From Isoetes taiwanensis (Eukaryota; Streptophyta; Lycopodiopsida; Isoetales; Isoetaceae), in assembly GCA_021234155.1 (NCBI GenBank), contig JAJEKV010000047.1:1972494-2036493 (forward strand): DNA of 64,000 nt. The letters run 5' to 3'. Positions 11,751 through 23,700 of this stretch are shown here, piece by piece. Under the pieces are notes generated by a model. It searched no databases and was not told the DNA's origin. It saw nothing but the letters and a program-made list of their open reading frames with translations. Position 1 is the stretch's first letter, and every line of letters begins with the position of its first letter. The translations under genes and the position numbers were made by a program.

Positions 11751-12774
11751 GTATACATAAATACTGCTTAACCAACAAGCAACACTGAAGCAACATTTGC
11801 AACATCCATTCATAACCCAGATTCCACAGACAATATGTACATAGCTTCTGTGAAATCTTCGACATTATAGCTTCTTAGCTATGAAGCAGCCTATACACCG
11901 ATCCATAAACATGTGTTTGGCATCTCACTCAAACAGATTTGGAAACTCATGTGCACATCTCCACGCGGCCCGGATGAACTAGAAGGGGCCTGCTTCTGTC
12001 GGCCAAGAATGCAGTTCATCCACCAATGGACGACCAAGAACAAGGGAAAAAGTAACCAATGTAAAAGAAGAAAAAAAATGGACGACCAGGGGTTTTTTGG
12101 AATTCCAATTGGAATTCCAACCCCTAAAACTGAGAGGAAGAATGATTGCGCAACTCCTAATAGGGATCCTAGCCAACGGTTCTCAAGGCCCTAAATTATA
12201 GAGCCACCTCAAATGCTGAGGTGTACGCTTAAGATGCCTCCGGAGGGAATATCCCTCACATGCCACAATCCAAGGGCTAACAGCTGCTGCAGTTATAAAC
12301 AAATGTCCCTATATCAAACGCCATCATGTTTAAACAATGAGTATATCCGTGGCATATTAGAATCTGACATGTTATAGCCACACCACAAAAAAAAAAAATA
12401 CACATCGTTTTTGTGGACTGGCAGATTTTTTGCAATTTAACGCTGGCTTAAACATGCCCGCATCCCACATTTACATGGATGGAACTCCACTCCCCTATAC
12501 ATTAAGACTTAATGCCCTATCACGTTGCAGTTGGTAAAATTACTATTGATCATAGATTTGTTATAGTTCCTTGTTTGTTGGATTCCATGGAATGAATTTC
12601 TAAGTGTTTGTTGCAGCAACAATGTTAGGAAGGTGGGAAACATGTCCACCATCAACAGTTTGAAGTAGTGGCAGTAAACAAGTGCAACCATAGAATATAA
12701 GACAGAATTATAAGATGGCTCTCTTTGTTAGACAATGGATTGGATCAGAAACAAAAGCCCTGAAGCAAAATCAT

Positions 12775-13290
12775 TTAGGGTGAGTAATTATACTGGAACT
12801 CAGTAATACCCAACATAGAAGAGAGGGTAAGTGAAAACAGATAGAAGGTTCCGACAAGGATAACAACCAAAAGAACAGCAGAGACAGGGCTCTTAAGAAG
12901 GTCGAGCAAGGGTTTGACAAGACTGTAAATTCCACCAGTTGCAACAGAAAAAAAATAGAGGCCATACCGTCTCATATTCTCCCAAAACTCTTCGACCAAG
13001 GGGCCCTGTGGACCAAGGGCCAAATCCCAATCCTGCCGCAGATGCACATTCGAAGAGCTCGCAGCTTCACACGGAAATACGTGCAGCAGTAGAGCGGCGC
13101 CAATCCCTGCCCCAAATGCAAGAAGAAATTTTGCAGGAGCTTTTACCTCCAAATCTCGGCTTCTAATTTCTGAATACTTGAAACACGCGAGCTGACGATT
13201 GCTTGATCGGGACGTCGCCGGAGTTGCAGCGGCTTTGTGGAGCGGTTGCGGTAGCGCGCAGGAATAGGGCATATAATGTACCGACGCCAT
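12775..13290 (-). CDS. ycf33: Ycf33-like protein, nuclear-encoded, chloroplast-targeted
   Basis: An intact, intronless 171-residue minus-strand frame. Residues 1-48 are rich in Ser, Ala, Pro and Arg with few acids, as in a chloroplast transit peptide. Residues 53-72 are hydrophobic and end at CEAASS, which could be a membrane span or a thylakoid-transfer signal. Residues 101-162 match the small Ycf33 (DUF751) family: EFWENMRRYGLYF, then two hydrophobic segments split by KPLLDLLKSP, ending LTLSSMLG. Ycf33 is plastid-encoded in many algae; nuclear copies with an added N-terminus occur in land plants. Its role is not firmly known; it is an integral plastid membrane protein by its spans. The ATG at 13290 gives the full transit peptide. 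No broken residues are seen. It stands alone between repeats. Confidence 0.88.
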   Translation of the reverse strand: MASVHYMPYSCALPQPLHKAAATPATSRSSNRQLACFKYSEIRSRDLEVKAPAKFLLAFGAGIGAALLLHVFPCEAASSSNVHLRQDWDLALGPQGPLVEEFWENMRRYGLYFFSVATGGIYSLVKPLLDLLKSPVSAVLLVVILVGTFYLFSLTLSSMLGITEFQYNYSP

Positions 13291-13299
13291 AGCCAGTTT

Positions 13300-15320
13300 C
13301 CGGGTTTAGAATTTTGTGGCATTATCTTCTCGTCGATATCGTCCAATCTCAGCCATCCAAGCTGAATGTTCTTATCCAACGGCTTCCAGGTCTTCTCATG
13401 TGTTTGGGTGGCTTGTTATGTGGCAGGGACCATCCTTTGATGTTCTCATTGTGAAATTGCAAAATGTGTTCTAAGGTAATCGATGCAGCATTTCTTGTTG
13501 GTCCTTAAACCCAGGTCCTTGCAAGTTAGGCTAATCCAACTGTCCTTGGCCGTTGGATTCAAGGGTGGTTATATCCCAGAACTTCTCGAATATTTTTTTT
13601 TTAAGGAATATCCTATGAATTATTGACAATAATCCTTCGAATATTTTTTTGTGGAGAAGATTCCATCGTAGCCTGCTTTCTCTGTTGCTCTGTTCCGAGA
13701 AAAATCTTCCGCTCTGCCATGCCTTTGTTCATAAGCATCAAATTGGTGATAATAAAGCTTGGATTTAGAGACGAAACATGAAGACCCATCTCAGGTACAA
13801 TGTTTTGTGCCAATAATTATGGTTTGTGCAGGAAAAATCCTTTAATTTTTGTATCCTGGAGCTTAGAAGAAACAGGAATAGGACATAACCAGCAGCAAAT
13901 TGCAGTGCTGAAGATTTTTGAGCTTGATCCAGATGCGCCTTTGGATTGGAATGCTATTTTTCTTGGCCATACCTTTGCTCTGCTCTGCCATACCTTGGCT
14001 ACTAAGCATCAAATCTGACGCTGCTCTGGCATACCTTTTTGAATAGCTTTGCTTAGCAGTGAATAGCATAAAATCCGATGGTTCTTGCCTTGTTCTTGTT
14101 TCAAAACATGAAACTATGAAGGCAAAAACAAGATTCATGCCCTTTTTGAGAGATGCTTCGGAATGGAACTACAGAATCAGAAATCTGTGCAGCGATGGCA
14201 TGGCTTGAGCTTGTATCCAACCGATTTTCTCTTTTATTGTTCAATGACTCTGCAGCACAGAAAACCTTGCAGCCCAAAAAATCCTGAAGCTAGAAACAGG
14301 CTATTGTGAATTAGGAAAATCGCCTTAGATATCAGATAGCATCAAATTAGGTAGCATAGCTTGCTCGGACCTGAGTTTAAGGGAGGCCAACCCTCCCCTC
14401 TTCAGAATTTGATATGCTATGGGCATCGTTAAAACATAAAACCTAAAGAGATTAATTGCTTAAAATTTAGATATTACCAATATAATTGAGCTCCCCCATC
14501 CATTTACATTACTTATATGTTTTGTGTGGATGTGTGGGTTCAACGTGTCATGTACATGAAATTGTGGTTTCAATGTGTCTCTCATGATTCATTCAGGGTG
14601 TATGGCTTAATGTGATTATTCCATAAAATGTTGTGCCAACCATTAGAATATGCATTCATATGCATAACAAACTAGGACGTTATGCATTCTGATGTGAGAC
14701 TACAAAATTTTCATATTAACATTACAACCGTTCCCAGATTTGCATTATCATAATATTCATGTGGCACATGAAGATGTAACTATAATACCTATTGTTCGTT
14801 AAATTTTATTGATTAAGAAGCTTTTACCACTAATATTATATTGGTGTTGCTAAACTTCAACAATGATATGATAAACAAACCATCTCTATGGTTGGGCAAT
14901 GTGAGGAAGATGGAAATATTCAATTTCGATGGTTAAGTGGTGCTATATAGACAGTACTCTAGGTGGATGCAAGTTTTGTGCACATGGTATGCATAAAGAT
15001 TATTTCTAATGTAAAGCATTGCACTTCTAGTTTTACTAGGATGTCCACATAATGAATATGGATGGAATTGCAAACACTCCTTGCAACTATCCTCAACTTC
15101 TCATACCTTGCATGCACGACAATGGGAGATTTTGAAGTTAGTTATCAAATACTGTTATCAAATATTTCTCAGTAAGCCATGCTCCAGCACCAATGAATGC
15201 ACAGACTCCTGAAATTCGAAATGTAGATACATAAAACTAACAAAACCAATGTTTTCAACACCAAGTGAAGTTAGTGCAAGACACAAATGGGCTGACATAA
15301 TTTTCATATGACTAAACATC
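13300..15320. other. Upstream region of the ycf33-like gene and AT-rich intergenic DNA
   Basis: The first about 150 bases hold the 5' leader and promoter of the minus-strand gene, without a clear TATA box at the usual distance. The rest is AT-rich with no gene or element that I can support. Confidence 0.4.
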
Positions 15321-15324
15321 CCTT

Positions 15325-15840
15325 AACAACGTCATGGCCACATGGCTTGACACGCTGGCCTGCCAGCCTGACATGTCGATATGCCACGTCAGCACACAGG
15401 ACACGCCAGATGTCCCCGACGTCGTTGAACGACGTCTTGGCTACATGGCATGACATACAGGCCTACCAGCCTGGCATGTCGGCATGCCATGGCAGCAGGC
15501 AAGACACGTCAGATGTCCTCGACGTCATTGAACGACGTCTTGTCCAGGCTGGCAAGACACGCAGGCTTGCTAGCCTGGCATGTCGAGATGCCATGGTAGC
15601 ATGCAGAACACGTCAGATGTCCTCGACATCATTGAACGATGTCTTGTCTAGGCCGACATGACACCCAGGCCTGCCTGTCTGGATGTCGGCATACCAGAGC
15701 AGCATGCACGACAAGTCAGATGTCCTAGACGTTGCTAAACAACGTCTCTTCCACGTGGCACGACACGCAGGCCTGCCAGTCGGGCAACATCAGCATGCCA
15801 CGCGAGGTGAGGTACAACGTCAGTACCTTTAGACCTTTGA
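15325..15840. repeat. Minisatellite, five units of 103-104 bp
   Basis: Unit starts, marked by AAC(G/A)A(C/T)GTC, lie at 15325, 15428, 15531, 15635 and 15738, a spacing of 103, 103, 104 and 103. Units are about 80-90% alike by eye. Each junction carries GACGTC(G/A)TTGAACGACGTC or a close variant, a near-perfect dyad with two GACGTC (C-box/ACGT) cores. The array is GC-richer than its flanks. An open frame crosses the first three units, but it reflects the repeat period and has no domain. Confidence 0.9.
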
Positions 15841-16945
15841 GATTCTACAAGGCAACGTCAGCAGTCTATAAGAAATTTCTTCCGCTAATGAAATGGAAGT
15901 GGACTTCAAACTTCAAAATTGGAGCAAAAGGTCATCATGCATGAATGAAGGTTACGAGGGTTGCATGCTGCAGTTACTTAGTAGGGCAAAGGCCTCTGGG
16001 CAGAAGCTCATGAGTAGCTGCAACAACACTTGTGCAAATTGAATAGGCAAGACAGGCTCTAGCAAGAGATTAGGTCTTAGTTACAAGGATGAGAGCTACT
16101 TGGCAAAGTGCAGTGGTTGCTTCGACTCATGTTTCCATGATTGAAGCCCACCAACCGGGCCCATAGCCACCATGGGTTCAGTATAAGCAACAAGCAACTG
16201 CCAATAGAGAGCCAATAACAGATAACGGGGCGAGGAACATTGCCTCACGGCCCAGTGAGCAACGAGAGCAGAGTCGCATGAGATATAGTATGGTAGTTTG
16301 TGGCCTCCCTGAACAACATGGGAGAACCTCCAAGATAGATATAGTCGTAGTTATCTGAACCAAGAACTCAAACTAGAGAACCAAGACAAATCTATCATTG
16401 TTTTGAAGCCATTATACTGATCAATCCTCACAATCTTAGTCTAAGTATTATTTAGGTCGACATGAATGCATACCAGCTTTGTGACAAGTCATCAAACAAA
16501 GAAAAAAAATGGTTCAATTTTATGCTCATTTTTGCAAGTAGCATAACCTTCCCACACCATCATTCCTGTTCGCACAAGCATGGAAATAAATTATTCTGCG
16601 AAGACAGAGGCAATGAATGCGGGGAAAATTTCAGAGAAAAATGGAAACCAGCGCAGAGGAGGAAAGAGGGCAATATAAATCAACAAATTGGAGCCTTGTG
16701 CATGAAGATTTGCGAGGCAATTTCGACCGTCATAAACAAACCCTAGAAGTCTTTATGATCTGCTCTCCCTTGATTTATTTTAGCCCCTTTTTCATTTTGC
16801 TTAGATAACTTTGATATTGGCCTGGAGAAATGCCTTCCCAAGTCCCTTTTGCTTATATTCCTGGGAACTTTAGGAACTAGCCTTTACATAATTGCCTTAA
16901 CCCTTTTTGCGTGGACCACTCCCCCGTGCCTGCTCCATATCACAG

Positions 16946-17003
16946 AACTCATGATTTATGAAGAATCACTAAAGAACTCGTGATTTATGAAGAATCACTA
17001 AAG
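16946..17003. repeat. 29-bp tandem duplication
   Basis: AACTC(A/G)TGATTTATGAAG followed by AATCACTAAAG occurs twice, at 16946 and 16975, differing at one base. It is a simple local duplication. Confidence 0.85.
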
Positions 17004-18415
17004 ACCGATTGCAACTGTTCCCTTTCTTCGCTTAGTTTTGTTACCAGGATTCCACGTGTTTGTGTTGTGTGAATGTATAAAGCCGCCTCAAAATTCAAAG
17101 ATTATATGTAGGATCTATTTGCAGAAATCATCTCGAGGATGAAGATGTCACAAAAACTTCAGTTGTGAACAAAATGATTTGGGTTTCGGTGGATTTACCT
17201 TGGGAAATGCTCAAATTGGGCCGGAAATTGAGGATGCAAGCCTATACACATAGATAAATGAAGAATTGTTTGGAAGAAAAAAAAAAAAAAACAGGAGAAG
17301 ATAAAAAAGATTGGATATCGAATGGACGATTGCTGCCCAGGTCGGTGAATTTTCGTGGTCCCCTTTCTAAAGCACTGCTCCCCAACCCAATGCCACACCA
17401 TTCCATTGCCCATCTTTTTTCCCAAGCTTAGGTGCGATGGCTATGGCTATGGATATGGATATGGAATGTCATGGTTTAATATATGAAGAAGTGAAGGGTG
17501 TAATCTCTGCTCCTCTTCATAGCGTCTGACCCATCGTCTCTGGTTTCTATGGCCTTCACATATGGGTGCCCTCTGATCTAGTTTTGTGACAGTCATAGAA
17601 CAGCAGCACTCTGTCAGATTGCCTGTTACATACCCAACAAAAATAGATTGGTTTTTTGGGCAAAGGAGAGGCTGGTGGAGATGGATCCTGCCAATTACTT
17701 CCTCAATTATGTTGTGGGGGAGAGTAAATGGTCCATACTGTATTCTTTTCTTAGTAAATTACATAAAATGCTAGCTAGTTTTAGGAAACATTAGTTCTTA
17801 AAAAAATATTCTTTACTACACTTTTGCAAAGATTTCACCGACATTGCCACGGTCATTCCTCAGCAACCCATTGGTTCTCTAGTTCTCTAGAAGCCACTCC
17901 ATCATATAGATGTCCCTTAAACTTGCAACTATATCTCGCACCCAACAAATATAACATCTAAGTTGGGGTTGCCAGATATGCAGTTTCGGAACACATTTAA
18001 TATTGATCCAATTATATCACGAGAACAACCTTTTGGCACAACCTTTTGGCAGGATTGGAAAATTACATTAACAAACACATTAAAGCCCTTTCCATAGCTT
18101 CCTTTAGACATTACTAGTTTTAAACATTACTAACTTCATTTCCATTCGAGTAAAACCTGTAAAAATGATAAATGTTTAGACAAGACCTTTGTTATGTTTC
18201 TCATTGTTGGTTAGATACACGATAGTGGGAATACTATGGTTGTTATGAACCGAAACTCCATATTTAATAGACTCCATAAACAACTCCATGGTTGTTATTG
18301 CAATGGCTCACAGGTCAAATCCTGTGTCTTCTTAAACCGACAGGCATTCATTGTAAACTGTTTGCTTGGGTGCTGCTTTTGTAAAAATTACTTCCCAAAT
18401 GTAGAGGAGTCAGGA

Positions 18416-18450
18416 AAGAGAAATGTTCGCGCCGCCGCGATATATTTCTT
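18416..18450. repeat. GC-rich palindrome (mini foldback), copy 2
   Basis: AAGAGAAATGTTCGCG runs into CCGCCGCGATATATTTCTT. It is the same structure as at 11711, with about 5 bases missing at the centre. Flanks differ, which suggests a small mobile or hairpin-prone unit rather than a segmental copy. Confidence 0.65.
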
Positions 18451-19455
18451 ACTTGCATTAAAAAAGAGAAGAACAATTTTGAAAACCCCTATCCCCCTTC
18501 CCAATGCCTGTTTTTTCTTTTTTTCTTTTTTTTTTTCTTTTTTTGGTGATGTATAGCTTTCTCTTTAGTTGATAAGCTGTTATTACGTTGGCAAATGCTT
18601 TCTTCAAAGTTTTAGTTGGAAAAAAAAAATAGATTTTATATGTTTTAAGCTTTGGCAAAAGCAAAAAGCTCTCAAACAACACAGGCCATTGGTCTGTGCC
18701 TGATATTTTCTTCCCCTTAAAAAAGGGTCTGAGACCATAAGCACCTGAGAAATCGGAGCAGGGCCATCATATCAGCTTCCCTGCACTCTTAGTTCTTGGG
18801 AAAAGGGCTTTTTAGTTCTTGGCTACAAAAGCTTAGGGTTCCAGAAGCATGGGCTTAGGGAAGCACGGCTTAGGGTTTTGCACGGGCTTACGTCCAGTTT
18901 TGAGGTATGGTTAATGAGGCCACAATTTACATCCACCAGTGCAAGCTACTTATTAACATTTAAAAACACATCTGTCAGGATTTGTCAATACTGGGAGCTT
19001 TGGTCCCTAATTAGCAGGCATAAAACAATTGGAAGGCCTACTTTCACTGCCCTAACTGCGAACAAATTGCACAGGACTAGTCAGATTTGCACAAGGATGA
19101 TTGCAGCAACTGGAACAGGTTGGATTTGCATAAGGTATAAGCCAAGGGGAGACTAATAATTAGAGCTGTAGAATTAGATTGGAGCTATTGGTAAGCCATA
19201 ATGAATGGAGATGTGCAAGATTGGCATTGCCTGTTTCAATGGATGCTTTTGCTTCAAAAAACGCCGCTCAAAACTTATAGTCAAAATAGATGAGAGAATG
19301 AAGGATTGATTTTTGTTTGTTTCCTAAAACTTTTGCCGGTTATGCGCATTTCAACTACTTCTCGACTTGCGAGCGGATCAATTTGTCTAAAATATATTGA
19401 GCTCGATCTACCAATCTGTTTAGCCTTTTGTCTCCAGACCCAGCAACTGCCATCC

Positions 19456-20140
19456 CTAAATTTTTGGCCCCTTTGTCATCCCTATGTCTTGAAGATCGTG
19501 GCTGTGTCCATCGCATAGCCATAGTCGCCTGCAGTCCCGGAGTGTACCATACCCATCCTGAGGGCTTTGTGCTGACTTCAGAACTTTATCCTTCACAGAG
19601 ATTAGAATATTCATGTACCCCTTTCTTGGATCCACCTTGGTCTTTCTGGGAGGTTCCATGACATCAACACGGATTTTATTTCCACCCATTGGGGCGGATC
19701 ACTTGCATCATACTTCCATTGCTTATTAAAACAATCTTTGTAGCAGCCTTTTTCATTAATGAATCCTTTGCCACTTACTGGGTGCCACCACTCCACATGC
19801 ACCTTGTTTCTATTAGGATTATTAGCGTCCCTATAAATGCTCTAGACGTTAACCCTAACCAAATAGGATAAGTATCTTCATCTGATGGTCTGGCGATCAA
19901 ATATTGGCCATCCTTCAAATCCATCTTAGGATCATATGGAGCAAGTCCATAATACTTAGGACACTCCTTTCTAGGTCCAATATAGTGCTCTTCTTCCTCT
20001 TCCACCTGCTCTTCCAACTCCTCTGTCATCAAGTGGATTGACTGCTGATCAGGTCGGAATTGACCATGGTCGAGCCTCCATCGACTTTGAAGTAGCCAAC
20101 CCTCTCGAAGGACACTACTGCTTGTGTCCAAACTCCCCAA
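19456..20140 (-). pseudogene. Broken coding remnant with acidic stretch and a tudor/BAH-like module
   Basis: Minus-strand frames overlap end to end and appear to be one protein. From 20140 it reads through an acidic run (EELEEQVEEEEEHY) and then GPRKECPKYYGLAPYDP and KDGQYLIARPSDED. After a shift near 19800 come VEWWHPVSGKG, CYKDCF and DASDPPQWVEI. After another shift near 19660 the frame continues to 19456. The pattern of DGQYLIAR, then VEWWHPV, then a Trp-rich end resembles small barrel modules (tudor, BAH or chromo-like) found in transposon and chromatin proteins. I do not recognise the family. Alternatives are a transposase C-terminus or an old host gene. Confidence 0.45.
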
Positions 20141-20267
20141 ACGTATATGAACTTCATTCCAATAATTTAGAAGTGTTTCATTGCACGCTCTTCTCTCTGG
20201 TGCTATGTGTTTATCTGCTAAGGATTTCTCCCAGGCCGTCCACTTAACATCAAATCCTTGCTAACAG

Positions 20268-21656
20268 ACAAGAATCCAATGGGGAAGAAGGGATATGTCA
20301 TTCACCCGTCCCGCTCGGGACCTACCTAGCTGCGGAAGCACATCAAACATGAGCACATAATATCAAATAACATATATATCCACCTCGAAGGATGGCTCAC
20401 CATAACATAACATATGTAACAACAACATCAATAACATCAACATAAGGGAAATCCTACCCAAGGCTCAGACTCATGGGGATCAAATGACGGCTTGAGTCTC
20501 CAGAAGTCAATGAAGACAGAATTCATGACAAACGGATTGGGCTGGCATAAGAATATGGCCGTTGGGTAGTCCACTCCATCTGCCCCTCCTGTGTATACTT
20601 TGCAGATAGGATGATAAATCTTGGAGCCTGACCGTAGCCTGCCGGGTGCATAGCCAAAGGGGCTACTACTGATTTACATTTCCCCAGTTCCCAATGAGGC
20701 AGGAGGAGATCACTCCCCTCCAGAAGATGCATGTCAGTTACAGGCGGGCTAGAGAACCATTGCTTGTCTACGACTTCAACCCCATTGAAGGTGACGCATC
20801 ACCCAAGAGGTGTCAAGCCCATACCTTGCCCTCACTCAGTGGCAAACTATTAGGCCTAGCCCACAGTATTTCTCTGTAGGCTTTACACACCAGAGGGATC
20901 AACTGTAACCGGACAAGTCTTCCTTGTCAGCCAGTCTAGCTCCACCACCCACAACAGGCAGGCTCTTAGCATAGGCCGCATTAATTGGGAATTAATGAGG
21001 CTATCTAGATACATCAACTATTAAGGCTTTCAGAGTTTCTACCCCCCTTCCCAATACACAGGAGTGTGCATAGAATAGAACATCATCATCCATAGAACTA
21101 AAATATAGAATAACATCTACTCTATCTACCTAAACATACATGGCTAGGTTCCTTTATTAGGGCTTGTGATCTCAGAATCTATAAGGCCGCTAAAGCTAAA
21201 CCAACATGCTAAGCTGGCTCATTGCTAGATTGGAAGTCGTCATTGCACATCAGAATAGCCATTTACCTGATCCTTGGATTGCTCCAGCTGCTCGAAAAGC
21301 ATCTATGCTCTTGTTCGGGCTGAAGGCGACTAAATCCAGAAGGTCTATTGTGCGAAGCCGGCTTGGCAGCGTCTGGCAATGTGGAATGGCGCTAGCACTT
21401 GGCCGGAATGGCTCTTGGAAGCTGGAATGCGAAAAAGAAAAATGTTTAGGGTTTTCCTTTATGACCCTTTTAGCGTTAGGGCCAAAAGGTCATGTGGGGT
21501 TTTGCCATGTGGCAAAAATGGGTTATATGCACATGTTCAAAACTTCAAAGACATGTGCAACATAAGAAGTTGCCCCTTAGGGTGCAACCCGTTATAGTTT
21601 CCAATCATCAAGGCGACATGTAAGAGTGATATGGCAATATAATCTAGAATGTCACA
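20268..21656. repeat. Gypsy-like LTR copy 1, truncated at its left end
   Basis: Closely matches copy 2 (23701-25226) from ATTCACCCGTC onward: the same AGCTGCGGAAGC, CATAACATATGTAACAAC, GGCTGGCATAAGAA, TAGTCCACTCCATC and GGGAATTAATGAGGCTATC blocks in the same order. It ends at TGTCACA (21656), like copy 2 (CGTCACA). The first about 150 bases of the family, including the TG start, are missing. Copies 1, 2 and 3 all lie in the same direction. Confidence 0.8.
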
Positions 21657-23700
21657 ATCTCTCTCAGCTGGCAAAGGCATAACCATTGTTTTCACTCGAA
21701 CCCTTGCACCACTTCAGAACCTCGACCGCTTTTCTCTCTTTTCAACTCAACTATATTAAAGTAAAAGTGCACAGAGGACTTCCATGCAGTAAGAGCACCA
21801 GCCTTAGATGCATCCGCAACAAATACTAAGACGTTATGGTCACATCCAAACACATTAGCTACTTTATGTACATCACCTCGATGACATTTGTTCTATTGAA
21901 GGCAACAAAAGGTAGTAGAAAACTTAGACAGGTAAAGAGATAATATGCTCCTTTTACTTAGGGAAGAAGCCACTCCCCTCACATTCCAAGACAAAAGGTT
22001 CATGTGCTCTAAATATTATGTTCCACCTCCATACCAATAGAGCCAGCATCAACCATGTCCATCTTGCATGATTCTGAAGGGAGGTCAGTCCATCTCGTCC
22101 TGAAAATTGGCAAGAGGGAGCCTCCTCTCGGTTCCACCCTTCTATTATTTTGTGTAGCATTTGGTGAGGGAGAGCCTCCTCTCTGCTCCTCCCCTCCCCC
22201 CCTCCCAATTATTTTGCTGGGTAAAACTGGCAAGGGAGAGGCTCCTCTCTGCTCCACCCTTCCATGCAAATTATTAGACTCGTTCATGACATGAGAGCCA
22301 TGTTGATTAGCCTTATTACGTGCTCATCAAAAGTAGGAGTATACACAATCTTCTTTGGGATAGAGGCTTTAGCAACAGATGAAATAGCAGCAACATAGGT
22401 AGTAGTAGCATTGGCAAAAGGGACAACGGTAGGTAAAAGGGACATAACAGAGATAGAAGGCATAGAGGAAGAAGGGAGACGATCTCTCTTAGCACGAAAA
22501 TTTGCAAATGAAGCAAGATGAGGAAGTAACTCAGCAAGCTGAGGGCTATTGAGCAATTGCAAGGCATACTTTACAAAAGATTAGGAATAGAAAACCAACA
22601 TAGCATCTTAAAAGTATGAGTCATACCGAGAGTAAATCCAGATGAGTGGGGATGATACAAAATATAGTCACTCCACATTGGATCTACACCATGAGCCGTC
22701 AAATGCTCAACTACATCAACATCATAAAAAACAATAAAAAAGAACTTTTTATCCAACATCTTTAAAGTTTGATAAGGTGGTAGACCTATTATCCGAAGAT
22801 GGCCAACCAACCAATAATCAAGTTTCCTGGCATTAGGAAGTTCTTCAATATATTGACTAACCACACTAAATGACATCAAGTTATGAATACATTTCTTGTG
22901 TAAATCATGATCAATCTCAACCACATTGTACCCAGACGCTTGAAGAGTATTCTTACACATTTCAAGCTGATAGAAAACATTAACAGGAGGTACCTGAAGC
23001 TCCAACTGAGTCTCCTTTGCCCGCAACTCATCCAAGAGGTTACTGAGATCTATTTTGTTATCTTAATCATCATATTTAATAGCTGTAGACAACAAGTCCT
23101 TCTTGATCCAATCATTAAAGTGCTCCCTGCTAGCATTTATTCTAGGAGTTGAGGACCTCCAAGGAAGTGCACGAGGCTGATCTTTATTAGGATTGGCACC
23201 AACGGGTGTTGAGGCACCATCCACAGAAGCACTACTATTATTCAAAGCATTTATACTATTCGGTGCATTAGCACAGGGTGCCAATGTAGAAAAATCACCT
23301 TCTTGAAAGATTCTCTAAGAGCTATAGGGTTAACATGCAATGTCAAATATGCCCCCTGCACCACCATGTTGAAACTTGAAACTTACGATGCTACACATCT
23401 TTCAAAAAAGTTTTGAATCATCTTTCCAACGAGCCTAAAAACACCAAAATCCGAGGTTGATAGCTCAAGCTGTGAACACAAACGTAAAGCAGTCTCTGGC
23501 AAAAACCATAGGGCGCTCCATCACACTCGCCTTTTGATCGCCTTCCCCTCAAGAACTAAGGCGTTGGAGTAGCGCCTGATATGAGCAAGCTCTACTCGAG
23601 CTTTGAAGCTTGAATGACACTGGCATGGCTCCAAAGTAGCTCTGGAATCTCCCCAACCTATGAAGGGCCCAAAATCTAAAAGGTTTTAGGGTTTGGGAGC
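21657..23700 (-). mobile_element. LINE 5' fragment: ORF1 (DUF4283-like) and start of ORF2 endonuclease
   Basis: Read on the minus strand from the right. 23284-23063 encodes a Ser/Asn/Pro-rich ORF1 N-terminus. 23035-22571 is a 154-residue frame with the LINE ORF1 fold I associate with DUF4283: YWLVGHLRIIGLPP, KKFFFIVFYDVDVVE, YILYHPHSSGF, FKMLCWFSIPNL. A variable region follows (22562-22090). Near 22005 MNLLSWNVRGVASSLSK is the classic beginning of the LINE endonuclease. The copy stops at 21656 where LTR copy 1 begins, so ORF2 is lost. Frames are broken in several places. Sequence between 23300 and 23700 is probably the element's 5' leader. Confidence 0.75.
22100..22265. repeat. Threefold 60-70 bp repeat within the LINE ORF1 tail
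   Basis: AGCCTCCTCTC or a one-base variant recurs three times, each followed by (G/T)GnTCC-like and TATTTTG-like blocks. On the minus strand this gives repeated (R/Q)-R-G-(G/A)-S-P or R-E-E-A peptide steps in all three frames. The repeat lies between the ORF1 domain and the ORF2 start. Confidence 0.7.

Larger units (their letters stand above)
9440..12770. other. AT-rich intergenic stretch, no gene recognised
   Basis: More than 3 kb with short chance frames only. It holds a tRNA T-arm-like string at 11614-11630 and a GC-rich palindrome at 11711-11750, both listed separately. No protein domain or element boundary could be supported. Confidence 0.5.
15840..19450. other. Intergenic stretch, no gene recognised
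   Basis: AT-rich with poly(T) and poly(A) runs (for example near 17275 and 18515). It includes a 29-bp duplication at 16946 and a palindrome at 18416, both listed. Short frames have no recognisable domain. Confidence 0.5.

Noticed and set aside
15308-15661. 117-codon frame across the minisatellite
   Set aside because: The frame follows the repeat unit; it has no independent protein features and breaks where a 104-base unit appears.
19850-19862. Telomere-like TAACCCTAACC
   Set aside because: Fewer than two full repeats; common by chance.
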